DNA from: Pogostemon cablin
Lineage: Eukaryota; Streptophyta; Magnoliopsida; Lamiales; Lamiaceae
NCBI GenBank assembly: GCA_023678885.1
Contig: JAHCLQ010000812.1
Span: 79,920 to 143,919, forward strand
Direction of reading: 5' to 3'
DNA: 64,000 bases
Shown: piece by piece, positions 1-13,417 of the stretch
Numbering within the stretch: position 1 is the stretch's first letter
Layout of the letters: every line of letters begins with the position of its first letter
The notes under the pieces: model-generated
Databases searched by the model: none
Told to the model about the DNA's origin: nothing
The model's input: only the letters and a program-made list of their open reading frames with translations
Made by a program: the position numbers and the translations under genes

Positions 1-400
1 TATTATTAGCCCAACTAGAATTTGTTTTTAGAGCCCAAAATCTATATATTTATTTTTGGCCCAAAGTCTAACTCACTTAAATGGCTTAATCTATTAATAA
101 GCCCAGCCCATCAATAGCCCCAACAATATATGTCAAAAATAGAATAAAAAAGGAGAAAGGAAGATAAGAAATAAGAAAGGGCTTCTAGAACATCCAAGAG
201 TGGGAAAGAAGAGAAAGGAAGAGGAGAAACCCTTGTGAGCAAATTCTCCCATACAACTCTCATTTTAGTTGGTGTATAAGTGTGTTAAGGTAAGTAATAT
301 GTCAATTAAGCTTCCTTTCTCCATGATTTTGTGATTTTGTTGGGTTTCTTCCTAGTAAAGGGAAATTCGTATGCTTCTGTTCGACCTACTTTCGACGTAG

Positions 401-705
401 CTATTGATCTTAGAAAGTTGTAAACTTAATTTCTATACGTAGCTGGATTCGTTAGCTTTCGGTAGCCACTTGAAACACCTCAATCCGATTTTTCTACAAT
501 TAGTTATGAATTTTTTTGTAAACTGCCTCTAGGTGATTCGCAGCCACTGTCCGAACTGATTTTGGCATATCTATTGCCCTCAAAAATTTGCAAACTCAAT
601 TTCTGTATGTAGCAGAGTTTGTTAGCTTTCCGTAGCCACTTGAAACGCCTCAATCCGAGTTATATACAATTAGTTATGACTTTTTTCGTGAACTGCCGCA
701 GGGTG
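401..705 (+). repeat. Two-copy direct repeat, period 170 bp, inside the partial LTR
   Basis: The stretch 401-535 is repeated at 571-705 with many substitutions. Shared landmarks are CTATTG (401 and 571), GTTAGCTTTC (451 and 621), GTAGCCACTTGAAAC and CAATTAGTTATGA, all offset by exactly 170 bp. Divergence is substantial, so the duplication is older than the satellite duplications. Internal duplications of this kind are common in long plant LTRs. Confidence 0.85.
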
Positions 706-1321
706 GAAAATTTCAGAATTTGTTATGTCAAATTCAAATTTATTTCCTATCGTTTCGTTTGAGAAATGATATGAACCGGGTTATGTGAGACTCGAAGTTG
801 GTGTTGAGGAGTTACGAGCTGCCCTTTATTTAATATCAACTCCTATGTATATTGATTTGTATTCATTTGCTTATCTACTTTTTAGGTAAAGATCAATCGT
901 CGAAGGGCAAGGGAATAACTTCAGATTTCGGAGAGAGTTAATCATTTCCTTGTGAGTTAATAATTCGGGAATGCCTTCTCTTGTGGGAAGTGTGGACCCT
1001 TGACAAGTTTGCATTCATTTTCTTTTCTTACTTGATAAGAAAATTACTTGGTGATGTGTTATGTGGTAAAGAGGCTGATTGGCTCAATTGCTCTAGATTG
1101 AGCCTGATTGGCATGATATAGTCCATTTATTATCTTATATTATTTTATATAGAGTCCTGTCAGCCATGTATTACGGGTATTGTTTGTTTTAATTTATAGA
1201 GCCTTGCTGGCTCGATATATGATATCATTTGTTGTGAAGTATTTGAGGATTAATCTATTGATAATCTTGTGACTTGAGTTGTTATGCATTTGATGATTTA
1301 TATGCATACTTGGTACCAAGG

Positions 1322-1460
1322 TTAAGTAGCTCGAATTGGTCACGGTTCGGGTGAGTTGGAGCGACATTGATTAAGTAGCCCGAATAGTCGCGGTTCGGGT
1401 GAGTTAGAGTGACAAACTAATCGCCCGTGGCTTGGCAAACTTGGGTGAGTTAGATCTAAC
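1322..1460 (+). repeat. Short tandem repeat in the partial LTR, ~49-bp unit, 2 copies plus a degenerate third
   Basis: TTAAGTAGC occurs at 1322 and 1371, each followed by CGAAT..GTCRCGGTTCGGGTGAGTT. A third, more divergent segment ending GGGTGAGTTAGATCTAAC lies at about 1420-1460. No function is evident. Confidence 0.7.
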
Positions 1461-2455
1461 GAGGCACCTGTCCATTTGCCAAATATTGATACTCTGGAAG
1501 GTGATCGTTAGATGGATCAGCCTATTATAGGCTCATTCAATGTCACCGGTGTGGGACACGCATGTTATATATGCTTACATGTTTTATCATTTCAAGGATC
1601 TCATTGATATTAAATTGTGGTACTTGGTATATGTTGAGAAAGAGCATTAACCTTCATTTTGTCTAGAGTAACGGTGACGGGCTCGGACTGACTCTCGACG
1701 GAGAGCTCAGTTCGAGGAGGATATTGGCTACCCACGCGTCTTTTATGTGTTAACATGTTGTTTGAACTAAATGTGTTATTTTTTAAATGCGTATAGAGGT
1801 TTTATTTTCATTAATTTGTATATTGTGTAAGAAATACTTGATGTGGAATGCAAATGTTGGATTTTAAGTTATAAGTCTTGAACGTGAGTACATACTTCGT
1901 ATAAGGGTTGGCGTGATCGGCTTATCACCTCACTGAGCTAGTGGTTTTGCTCACCCCCCACCATTCCTTTCCTTTTCAGGAGGTAGATATCTTTTGGTTG
2001 GAGGTTTGCCTATCTTTTGCTCGTCATCCGATCAGTGCTTGGGTACTCTTCTTTTTGTGTATAAATTGGCAGATCCATTGGCGAGATTGTATAGTTCATA
2101 TCTGATACCCCTTGATATTTTTTTTACTTTCGCGATGTTATATCGCTTGTGTATATTTTCTTCAGACCGAGTTACATCATTGTATTTTGTTCCATTGTAA
2201 ATCTTTGGTGGTATGTTATGAAAATGATGTCCTCGGATAGTACTCGTTATCATCAGTTGTTCTGTCCTACAGGTATTTGATAGCAAGCCTTACGTTTTCT
2301 ATAAATTTTCGGAGTGGAGTGCAACCATTCCGTGAAATTTATGGTTAACGTGGCGGTTGTCGCGTTCTGTCTATGGTCGGGGCGTGACATAATTACTCAT
2401 TAGATGTCGAATCTATCATGCATTATATGTTGTTTATCCTTTCTTAACTCATAAA

Positions 2456-4161
2456 GAAGTGAGTTTTTTATTTAATGATTCGATTAAATGAAGTGATAAT
2501 AGTCCTTAGACGTCGAATCTATCATGCATTATATGTTGTTTATCCTTTCTTAACTCATAAGGAAACGAGTTCTTTATTCATTGAATCGATTAAACGAAGA
2601 GTTAATAAGTCTTCTAACGTTTAATGTATCATGCATTATATGTTGTTTATCCATTTCAACTCTTAAGGAAACATGTTCTTTATTCAATGATTCGATTAAA
2701 TGAAGAGATAATGAGTCTTTAGACATCGAATCTATCATGCATTATATGTTGTTTATCCTTTCTTAACTCATAAACAAACGAGTTCTTTATTCAATGATTC
2801 GATTAAACGAAGAGATAATAAGTCTTTGAACGTCAAATCTATCATGCATTATATGTTGTTTATCTTTTCTTAACTCATAAAGAAACGAGTTTTTTATTCA
2901 ATGATTCGATTAAACAAAGAGATAATGACTCTCTAGACGTCGAATCTATCATGCATTATATATTGTTTATCCTTTCTTAACTCATAAGAAAAGGAGTTTT
3001 TATTCAATGATTCGTTTAAACGAAGTGATAATGAGTCTTTAGACGTCGAATCTATCATGCATTATATGTTGTTTATACTTTCTTAACTCATAAGAAAATG
3101 AGTTTTTTATTCAATGATTCGATTAAATGAAGAGATAATAAGTCTTTAAACGCCGAATCTATCATGCATTATATGTTGTTTATCTTTTCTTAACTCAAAA
3201 AGAAATGAGTTCTTTATTCAATGATTCGATTAAACAAAGAGATAATTACTCTTTAGATGTCGAATCTATCATGCATTATATGTTGTTTATCCTTTCTTAA
3301 CTCATAAAGAAGTGAGTTTTTTATTCAATGATTCGATTAAACAAAGTGATAATAGTCCTTAGACGTCGAATCTATCATGATTATATGTTGTTTATCCTTT
3401 CCTAACTCATAAGGAAACGAGTTCTTTATTCATTGATTCGATTAAACAAAGAGATAATAAGTCTTCTAACGTCGAATCTATCATGCATTATATATCGTTT
3501 ATCCTTTCTTAACTCTTAAGTAAACATGCTCTTTATTCAATGATTCGATTTAACGAAGAGATAATGAGTCTTTAGACATCGAATCTATCATGCATTATAT
3601 GTTGTTTATCCTTTCATAACTCATAAAGAAACGAGTTCTTTATTCAATGATTCGATTAAACAAAGAGATAATAAGTCTTTGAACATCGAATCTATCATGC
3701 ATTATATGTTGTTTATCTTTTCTTAACTCATAAAGAAACGAGTTTTTTATTCAATGATTCGATTAAACAAAGAGATAAACACTTTAGATGTCGAATCTAT
3801 CATGCATTATATATTGTTTATCATTTCTTAACTCATAAGGAAAGGAGTTTTTTATTCAATGATTCTTTTAAAGGAAGTGATAATGAGTCTTTAGACGTCG
3901 AATCTATCACGCATTATATGTTGTTTATCCTTTCTTAACTCATAAGGAAACCCAGTTCTTTATTCAATTATTCGATTAAATGAAGAGATAATAAGCCTTT
4001 AAACGTCGAATCTATCATGCATTATATGTTGTTTATCTTTTCTTAACTCATAAAGAAATGAGTTCTTCATTCAATTATTCGATTAAACAAAAAGATAATT
4101 ACTCATTAGATGTCGAATCTATCATGCATTATATGTTGTTTATCCTTTCTTAACTCATAAG
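2456..4161 (+). repeat. Basic higher-order repeat: 8 monomers (A-H), 853 bp, two clean consecutive copies
   Basis: The class A landmark GAAGTGAG occurs at 2456, 3309 and 4162, two exact 853-bp steps. Order within a unit: A (GAAGTGAG, tail AGTCC), B (TTCATTGATT, tail TCTTCTAACG), C (CTTAAGGAAACATG, tail ACATCG), D (AACAAACGAG or AAGAAACGAGTTC, tail TTTGAACG), E (ACGAGTTTTTTATT; followed by ATATATTG), F (AAGGAG, often TTCGTTTAAACGAA), G (GATTAAATGAAG, tail TTTAAACG) and H (AAATGAGTTC, tail AATTACT). The same A-to-H turn recurs elsewhere in the window at 849-855 bp, with 7-, 11-, 12-, 13-, 15- and 18-monomer variants explained by gain or loss of monomers. Confidence 0.88.
3011..3024. other. Representative 14-bp perfect palindrome in class F monomers
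   Basis: TTCGTTTAAACGAA is its own reverse complement. It occurs in most class F monomers, about once per 853-bp turn on the left. Other classes carry TTCGATTAAACGAA, with the same 4-bp arms but a broken centre. A protein-binding role is possible but only inferred. Confidence 0.7.
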
Positions 4162-7100
4162 GAAGTGAGTTTTTTATTTAATGATTCGATTAAACGAAGT
4201 GATAATAGTTCTTAGACGTCGAATCTACATGCATTATATGTTGTTTATCCTTTCTTAACTCATAAGGAAACGAGTTCTTTATTCATTGATTCGATTAAAC
4301 GAAGAGTTATTAAGTCTTCTAACGTTCAATGTATCATGCATTATATGTTGTTTATCCTTTCTTAACTTTATTCAATGATTCGATTAAACGAAGAGATAAT
4401 GAGTCTTTAGACATCGAATCTATCATGCATTATATGTTGTTTATCCTTTCTTAACTCATAAACAAATGAGTTCTTTATTCAATGATTCGATTAAACGAAG
4501 AGATAATAAGTCTTTGAACGTCAAATCTATCATGCATTATATGTTGTTTACCTTTTCTTAACTCATAAAGAAATGAGTTTTTTATTCAATGATTCGATTA
4601 AACGAAGAGATAATGACTCTTTAGACGTCGAATCTATCATGCATTATATATTGTTTATCCTTTCTTAACTCATAAGAAAAGGATTTTTTTTTATTCAATG
4701 ATTCGTTTAAACGAAGTGATAATGAGTCTTTAGACGTCGAATCTATCATGCATTATGTGCTTTTTATCCTTTCTTAACTCATAATAAAACGAGTTTTTTA
4801 TTCAATGATTCGATTAAATGAAGAGATAATTACTTTTTAGACGTCGAATCTATCATGCATTATATGTTGTTTATCCTTTCTTAACTCATAAAGAAGTGAT
4901 TTTTTTATTCAATGATTCGATTAAACAAAGTGACAATAGTCCTTAGACGTCGAATCAATCATGCATTATATGTTGTTTATCCTTTCTTAACTCATAAGGA
5001 AATGAGTTCTTTATTCATAGATTCGATTAAACGAAGAGATAATAAGTCTTCTAACGTCGAATCTATCATGCATTATATGTCGTTTATCCTTTCTTAACTC
5101 TTAAGTAAAAATGTTCTTTATTCAATGATTCGATTTAACGAAGAGATAATGAGTCTTTAGACATCGAATCTATCATGCATTATATGTTGTTTATCCTGTC
5201 TTAACTCATAAAGAAACGAGTTCTTTATTCAATGATTCGATTAAACAAAGAGATAATAAGTCTTTGAACGTCGAAACTATCATGCATTATATGTTGTTTA
5301 TCTTTTCTTAACTCATAAAGAAACGAGTTTTTTATTCAATGATTCGATTAAACAAAGAGATAAACACTTTAGATGTCGAATCTATCATGTATTATATATT
5401 GTTTATCCTTTCTTAACTCATAAGGAAAGGAGTTTTTTATTCAATGATTCTTTTAAACGAAGTGATAATGAGTCTTTAGACGTCGAATCTATTATGCATT
5501 ATATGTTGTTTATCCTTTCTTAACTCATATGGAAACCCAGTTCTTTATTCAATGATTCGATTAAATGAAGAGATAATAAGCCTTTAAACGTCGAATCTAT
5601 CATGCATTATATGTTGTTTATCTTTTCTTAACTCATAAAGAAATGAGTTCTTCATTCAATTATTCGATTAAACAAAAAGATAATTACTCATTAGATGTCG
5701 AATCTATCATGCATTATATGTTGTTTATCCTTTCTTAACTCATAAGGAAGTGAGTTTTTTATTTAATGATTCGATTAAACGAAGTGATAATAGTTCTTAG
5801 ACGTCGAATCTACATGCATTATATGTTGTTTATCCTTTCTTAACTCATAAGGAAACGAGTTCTTTATTCATTGATTCGATTAAACGAAGAGTTATTAAGT
5901 CTTCTAACGTTCAATGTATCATGCATTATATGTTGTTTATCCTTTCTTAACTTTATTCAATGATTCGATTAAACGAAGAGATAATGAGTCTTTAGACATC
6001 GAATCTATCATGCATTATATGTTGTTTATCCTTTCTTAACTCATAAACAAATGAGTTCTTTATTCAATGATTCGATTAAACGAAGAGATAATAAGTCTTT
6101 GAACGTCAAATCTATCATGCATTATATGTTGTTTATCTTTTCTTAACTCATAAAGAAATGAGTTTTTTATTCAATGATTCGATTAAACGAAGAGATAATG
6201 ACTCTTTAGACGTCGAATCTATCATGCATTATATATTGTTTATCCTTTCTTAACTCATAAGAAAAGGATTTTTTTTTATTCAATGATTCGTTTAAACGAA
6301 GTGATAATGAGTCTTTAGACGTCGAATCTATCATGCATTATGTGCTTTTTATCCTTTCTTAACTCATAATAAAACGAGTTTTTTATTCAATGATTCGATT
6401 AAATGAAGAGATAATTACTTTTTAGACGTCGAATCTATCATGCATTATATGTTGTTTATCCTTTCTTAACTCATAAAGAAGTGAGTTTTTTATTCAATGA
6501 TTCGATTAAACAAAGTGATAATAGTCCTTAGACGTCGAATCTATCATGCATTATATGTTGTTTATCCTTTCTTAACTCATAAGGAAATGAGTTCTTTATT
6601 CATTGATTCGATTAAACGAAGAGATAATAAGTCTTCTAACGTCGAATCTATCATGCATTATATGTCGTTTATCCTTTCTTAACTCTTAAGTAAAAATGTT
6701 CTTTATTCAATGATTCGATTTAACGAAGAGATAATGAGTCTTTAGACATCGAATCTATCATGCATTATATGTTGTTTATCCTGTCTTAACTCATAAAGAA
6801 ACGAGTTCTTTATTCAATGATTCGATTAAACAAAGAGATAATAAGTCTTTGAACGTCGAAACTATCATGCATTATATGTTGTTTATCTTTTCTTAACTCA
6901 TAAAGAAACGAGTTTTTTATTCAATGATTCGATTAAACAAAGAGATAAACACTTTAGATGTCGAATCTATCATGTATTATATATTGTTTATCCTTTCTTA
7001 ACTCATAAGGAAAGGAGTTTTTTATTCAATGATTCTATTAAACGAAGTGATAATGAGTCTTTAGACGTCGAATCTATTATGCATTATATGTTGTTTATCC

Positions 7101-7270
7101 TTTCTTAACTCATAAGGAAACCCAGTTCTTTATTCAATGATTCGATTAAATGAAGAGATAATAAGCCTTTAAACGTCGAATCTATCATGCATTATATGTT
7201 GTTTATCTTTTCTTAACTCATAAAGAAATGAGTTCTTCATTCAATTATTCGATTAAACAAAAAGATAATT
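3309..7270 (+). repeat. 1585-bp (15-monomer) tandem duplication, about 2.5 copies
   Basis: Class A landmarks 4162/5747 and 4893/6478 are offset by 1585 bp (3309/4893 by 1584). The rare variant CATTATGTGC occurs at 4751 and 6336, the same offset. Each unit is one 8-monomer plus one 7-monomer turn; the 7-monomer turn carries a G/H hybrid monomer (around 4795-4850 and 6380-6435), which points to an unequal crossover. Copies 2 and 3 are almost identical, so the duplication is recent. Boundaries are approximate. Confidence 0.85.
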
Positions 7271-10200
7271 ACTCATTAGATGAGGAATCTATCATGCATT
7301 ATATGTTGTTTATCCTTTCTTAAATCCTAAAGAAGTGAGTTTTTTATTTAATGATTCAATTAAACGAAGTGATAATAGTCCTTAGACGTCGAATCTATCA
7401 TGCATTATATGTTGTTTATCCTTTCTTAACTCATAAGGAAACGAGTTCTTTATTCATTGATTCGATTAAACGAAGAGTTAATATGTCTTCTAACGTTTAA
7501 TGTATTATGCCTTATATGTTGTTTATCCTTTCTTAACTCTTAAGGAAACATGTTCTTTATTCAATGATTCGATTAAACGAAGAGATAATGAGTCTTTAGA
7601 CATCGAATCTATCATGCATTATATGTTGTTTATCCTTTCTTAACTCATAAACAAACGAGTTCTTTATTCAATGATTCGATTAAACGAAGAGATAATAAGT
7701 CTTTGAACGCCAAATCTATCATGCATTATAAGTCATTTATTTTTTCTTAACTCATATAGAAACGAGTTTTTTATTTAATGATTCGATTAAACGAAGAGAT
7801 AATGACTCTTTAGACGTCGAATCTATCATGCATTATATATTGTTTATCCTTTCTTAACTCATAAGAAAAGGAGTTTTTTATTCAATGATTCGTTTAAACG
7901 AAGTGATAATGAGTCTTTAAACGTTGAATCTATCATGCATTATATGTTGTTTATCCTTTCTTAACTCATAAGGAAACGAGTTCTTTATTCAATGATTCGA
8001 TTAAATGAAGAGATAATAAGTCTTTAAACGTCAAATCTATCATGCATTATATGTTGTTTATCTTTTCTTAACTTAATAAGAAATTAGTTCTTTATTCAAT
8101 GATTCGATTAAACAAAGAGATAATTAATCTTTAGACGTCGAATCTATCATGCATTATATGTTGTTTATCCTTTCTTAACTCATAAAGAAGTGAGTTTTTT
8201 ATTCAATGATTCGATTAAACAAAGTGATAATAGTCCTTAGACATCGAATCAATCATGCATTATATGTTGTTTATCCTTTCTTAACTCATAAGGAAACGAG
8301 TTCTTTATTCATTGATTCGATTAAGAGAAGAGATAATAAGTCTTCTAACGTCGAATCTATCATGCATTATATATCGTTTATCCTTTCTTAACTCTTAAGT
8401 AAACATGTTCTTTATTCAATGATTCGATTTAACGAAGAGATAATAAGTCTTTAGACATCGAATCTATCATGCATTATATGTTGTTTATCCTTTCTTAACT
8501 CATAAAGAAACGAGTTTTTTATTCAATGATTCGATTAAACAAAGAGATAAACACTTTAGATGTCGAATCTATCATGCATTATATACTGTTTATCCTTTCT
8601 TAACTCATAAGGAAAGGAGTTTTTTATTCAATGATTCTTTTAAACGAAGTGATAAAGAGTCTTTAGACGTTGAATCTATCATGCATTATATGTTGTTTAT
8701 CCTTTCTTAACTCATAAGGAAACCCAGTTCTTTATTCAATGATTCGATTAAATGATGAGATAATAAGCCTGTAAATGTCGAATCTATCATGCATTATATG
8801 TTGTTTATCTTTTCTTAACTCATGAAGAAATGAGTTCTTCATTCAATTATTCGATTAAACAAAAAGATAATTACTCATTAGACGTCGAATCTATCATGCA
8901 TTATATGTTGTTTATCCTTTCTTAACTCATAAAGAAGTGAGTTTTTTATTTAATGATTCGATTAAACGAAGTGATAATAGTCCTTAGACGTCGAATCTAT
9001 CATGCATTATATGTTGTTTATCCTTTCTTAACTCATAAGGAAACGAGTTCTTTATTCATTGATTCGATTAAACGAAGAGTTAATAAGTCTTCTAACGTTT
9101 AATGTATCATGCATTATATGTTGTTTATCCTTTCTTAACTCTTAAGGAAACATGTTCTTTATTCAATGATTCGATTAAACGAAGAGATAATGAGTCTTTA
9201 GACATCGAATCTATCATGCATTATATGTTGTTTATCCTTTCTTAACTCATAAACAAACGAGTTCTTTATTCAATGATTCGATTAAACGAAGAGATAATAA
9301 GTCTTTGAACGTCAAATCTATCATGCATTATATGTTGTTTATCTTTTCATAACTCATAAAGAAACGAGTTTTTTATTCAATGATTCGATTAAACGAAGAG
9401 ATAATGACTCTTTAGTCGTCGAATCTATCATGCATTATATATTGTTTATCCTTTCTTAACTCATAAGAAAAGGAGTTTTTTATTCAATGATTCGTTTAAA
9501 TGAAGTGATAATGTGTCTTTAGATGTCGAATCTATCATGCATTATATGTTGTTTATCCTTTCTTAACTCATAAGGAAACGAGTTCTTTATTCAATGATTC
9601 GATTAAATGAAGAGATAATAAGTCTTTAAACGTCGAATCTATCATGCATTATATGTTGTTTATCTTTTCTTAACTCACAAAGAAATGAGTTCTTTATTCA
9701 ATGATTCTATTAAACAAAGAGATAATTAATCTTTAGACGTCGAATCTATCATGCATTACATGTTGTTTATCCTTTCTTAACTCATAAAGAAGTGAGTTTT
9801 TTATTCAATGATTCAATTAAACAAAGTGATAATAGTCCTTAGACGTCGAATCTATCATGCATTATATGTTTTTTATCCTTTCTTAACTCATAAGGAAACG
9901 AGTTCTTTATTCATTGATTCGATTAAACGAAGAGTTAATAAGTATTCTAACGTTTAATGTATTATGCCTTATATGTTGTTTATCCTTTCTTAACTCTTAA
10001 GGAAACATGTTCTTTATTCAATGATTCGATTAAACGAAGAGATAATGAGTCTTTAGACATCGAATCTGTCATGCATTATATGTTGTTTATCCTTTCTTAA
10101 CTCATAAACAAACGAGTTCTTTATTCAATGATTCGATTAAACGAAGAGATAATAAGTCTTTGAACGTCAAATCTATAATGCATTATATGTTGTTTATCTT

Positions 10201-10643
10201 TTCATAACTCATAAAGAAACGAGTTTTTTATTCAATGATTCGATTAAACGAAGAGATAATGACTCTTTAGACGTCGAATCTATCATGCATTATATATTAT
10301 TTATCCTTTCTTAACTCATAAGAAAAGGAGTTTTTTATTCAATGATTCGTTTAAACGAAGTGATAATGAGTCTTTAGATGTCGAACCTATCATGCATTAT
10401 ATGTTGTTTATCCTTTCTTAACTCATAAGGAAACGAGTTCTTTATTCAATGATTCGATTAAATGAAGAGATAATAAGTCTTTAAACTTCGAATCTATCAT
10501 GCATTATATGTTGTTTATCTTTTCTTAACTAAAAAAGAAATGAGTTCTTTATTCAATGATTCTATTAAACAAAGAGATAATTAATCTTTAGACGTCGAAT
10601 CTATCATTCATTACATGTTGTTTATCCTTTCTTAACTCATAAA

Positions 10644-13417
10644 GAAGTGAGTTTTTTATTTAATGATTCAATTAAACGAAGTGATAATAGTCCTTAGACG
10701 TCGAATCTATCATGCATTATATGTTGTTTATCCTTTCTTAACTCATAAGGAAACGAGTTCTTTATTCATTGATTCGATTAAACGAAGAGATAATAAGTCT
10801 TCTAATGTCGAATCTATCATGCATTATATGTCGTTTATACTTTCTTAACTCTTAAGTAAACATGTTCTTTATTCAATGATTCGATTTAATGAAGAGATAA
10901 TGAGTCTTTAGACATCGAATCTATCATGCATTATATGTTGTTTATCCTTTCTTAACTCATAAAGAAACAAGTTCTTTATTCAATGATTCGATTAAACAAA
11001 GAGATAATAAGTCTTTGAACATCGAATCAATCATGCATTATATATTGTTTATCTTTTCTTAACTCATAAAGAAACGAGTTTTTTATTCAATGATTCGATT
11101 AAACAAAGAGATAATGAGTATTTAGACGTCGAATCTATCATGTATTATATATTGTTTATCCTTTCTTAACTCATAAGGAAAGGAGTTTTTTATTCAATGA
11201 TTCGTCTAAACGAAGTGATAATGAGTCTTTAGACGTCGAATCTATCATGCATTATATCTTGTTTATCCTTTCTTAACTCATAAACAACGAGTTCATTATT
11301 CAATGATTCGATTAAACGAAGAGATAATAAGTCTTTGAACGTCAAATCTATCAAGCATTATATGTCGTTTATCTTTACTTAACTCATAAAGAAACGATTT
11401 TTTTATTCAATGATTCGATTAAATGAAGAGATAATGAGTCTTTAGACGTCGAATCTATCATGCATTATATGTTGTTTATCCTTTCTTAACTCATAAACAA
11501 ACGAGTTCTTTATTCAATGATTCGATAAACGAAGAGATAATAAGTCTTTGAACGTCAAATCTATCATGCATTATAAGTTGTTTATCTTTTCATAACTCAT
11601 AAAGAAACGAGTTTTTTATTCAATGATTCGATTAAACGAAGAGATAATGACTCTTTAGACGTCGAATCTATCATGCATTATATATTATTTATCCTTTCTT
11701 AACTCATAAGAAAAGGAGTTTTTTATTCAATGATTCGTTTAAACGAAGTGATAATGAGTCTTTAGATGTCGAATCTATATGCATTATATGTTGTTTATCC
11801 TTTCTTAACTCATAAGGAAACGAGTTCTTTATTCAATGATTTGATTAAATGAAGAGATAATAAGTCTTTAAACTTCGAATCTATCATGCATTATATGTTG
11901 TTTATCTTTTCTTAACTAAAAAAGAAATGAGTTCTTTATTCAATGATTCTATTAAACAAAGATATAATTAATCTTTAGACGTCGAATCTATCATGCATTA
12001 CATGTTGTTTATCCTTTCTTAACTCATAAAGAAGTGAGTTTTTTATTCAATGATTCGATTAAACAAAGTGATAATAGTCCTTAAACGTCGAATCTATCAT
12101 GCATTATAGTTGTTTATCCTTTCTTAACTCATAAGGAAATGAGTTCTTTATTCATTGATTCGATTAAACGAAGAGATAATAAGTCTTCTAACGTCGAATC
12201 TATCATGCATTATATGTCGTTTATCCTTTCTTAACTCTTCAGTAAACATGTTCTTTATTCAATGATTCGATTTAACGAAGAGATAATGAGTCTTTAGACA
12301 TCGAATCTATCATGCATTATATGTTATTTATCCTTTCTTAACTCATAAAGAAATGATTTCTTTATTCAATGATTCGATTAAACAAAGAGATAATAAGTCT
12401 TTGAACATCGAATCTATCATGCATTATATGTTGTTTATCTTTTCTTAACTCATAAAGAAACGAGTTTTTTATTCAATGATTCGATTAAACAAAGAGATAA
12501 TGAGTCTTTAGACGTCGAATCTATCATGTATTATATATTGTTTATCCTTTCTTAACTCATAAGGAAAGGAGTTTTTTATTCAATGATTCGTCTAAGCGAA
12601 GTGATAATGAGTCTTTAGACGTCGAATCTATCATGCATTATATGTTGTTTATCCTTTCTTAACTCATAAACAACGAGTTCTTTATTCAATGATTCGATTA
12701 AACGAAGAGATAATAAGTCTTTGAACGTCAAATCTATCAAGCATTATATGTCGTTTATCTTTACTTAACTCATAAAGAAACGAGTTTTTTATTCAATGAT
12801 TCGATTAAATGAAGAGATAATGAGTCTTTAGACGTCGAATCTATCATGCATTATATGTTGTTTATCCTTTCTTAACTCATAAACAAACGAGTTCTTTATC
12901 AATGATTCGATTAAACGAAGAGATAATAAGTCTTTGAACGTCAAATCTATCATGCATTATATGTTGTTTATCTTTTCATAACTCATAAAGAAACGAGTTT
13001 TTTATTCAATGATTCGATTAAACGAAGAGATAATGACTCTTTAGACGTCGAATCTATCATGCATTATATATTATTTATCCTTTCTTAACTCATAAGAAAA
13101 GGAGTTTTTTATTCAATGATTCGTTTAAACGAAGTGATAATGAGTCTTTAGATGTCGAATCTATCATGCATTATATGTTGTTTATTCTTTCTTAACTTAT
13201 AAGGAAACGAGTTCTTTATTCAATGATTCGATTAAATGAAGAGATAATAAGTCTTTAAACTTCGAATCTATCATGCATTATATGTTGTTTATCTTTTCTT
13301 AACTAAAAAAGAAATGAGTTCTTTATTCAATGATTCTATTAAACAAAGAGATAATTAATCTTTAGACGTCGAATCTATCATGCATTACATGTTGTTTATC
13401 CTTTCTTAACTCATAAA
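10644..13417 (+). repeat. 13-monomer HOR variant, 1387 bp, two copies
   Basis: Class A landmarks 10644, 12031 and 13418 are 1387 bp apart. The unit reads A-B-C-D-E-F followed by extra D-E-D-E-F-G-H turns. It includes the variants AAACAACGAG and TCTATCAAGC in the extra D monomer. The two copies differ by scattered substitutions and 1-2-bp indels. Confidence 0.78.

Larger units (their letters stand above)
1..2389 (+). mobile_element. Partial LTR of a second retrotransposon (chromovirus Tekay/Del-like style), left end outside window
   Basis: Non-satellite sequence that stops abruptly at ...GGGGCGTGACA (2381-2389), after which the satellite resumes in mid-monomer. A CA-ended terminus with a GGGCGTGACA tail is common for plant Ty3/gypsy chromovirus LTRs. 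So is the stretch near 1932-1980, where a CTCACTGAGC-like phrase is followed by a C-run, a pyrimidine tract and TTTTCAGG. A TATA-like stretch (43-54) and a purine-rich leader-like stretch (about 150-240) suggest the U3/R boundary is near the left edge, so most of this is R/U5-like leader. No gag or pol homology is visible; the 68-codon ORF at 1994-2200 is not convincing. Whether this is a solo LTR or the 3' LTR of a full element cannot be told. The lineage assignment is inference from terminal motifs only. Confidence 0.6.

Noticed and set aside
1994..2200. 68-codon ORF in the left LTR, and the overlapping 84-codon minus-strand ORF
   Set aside because: Located in the U5-like end of an LTR; no recognisable domain; probably chance.
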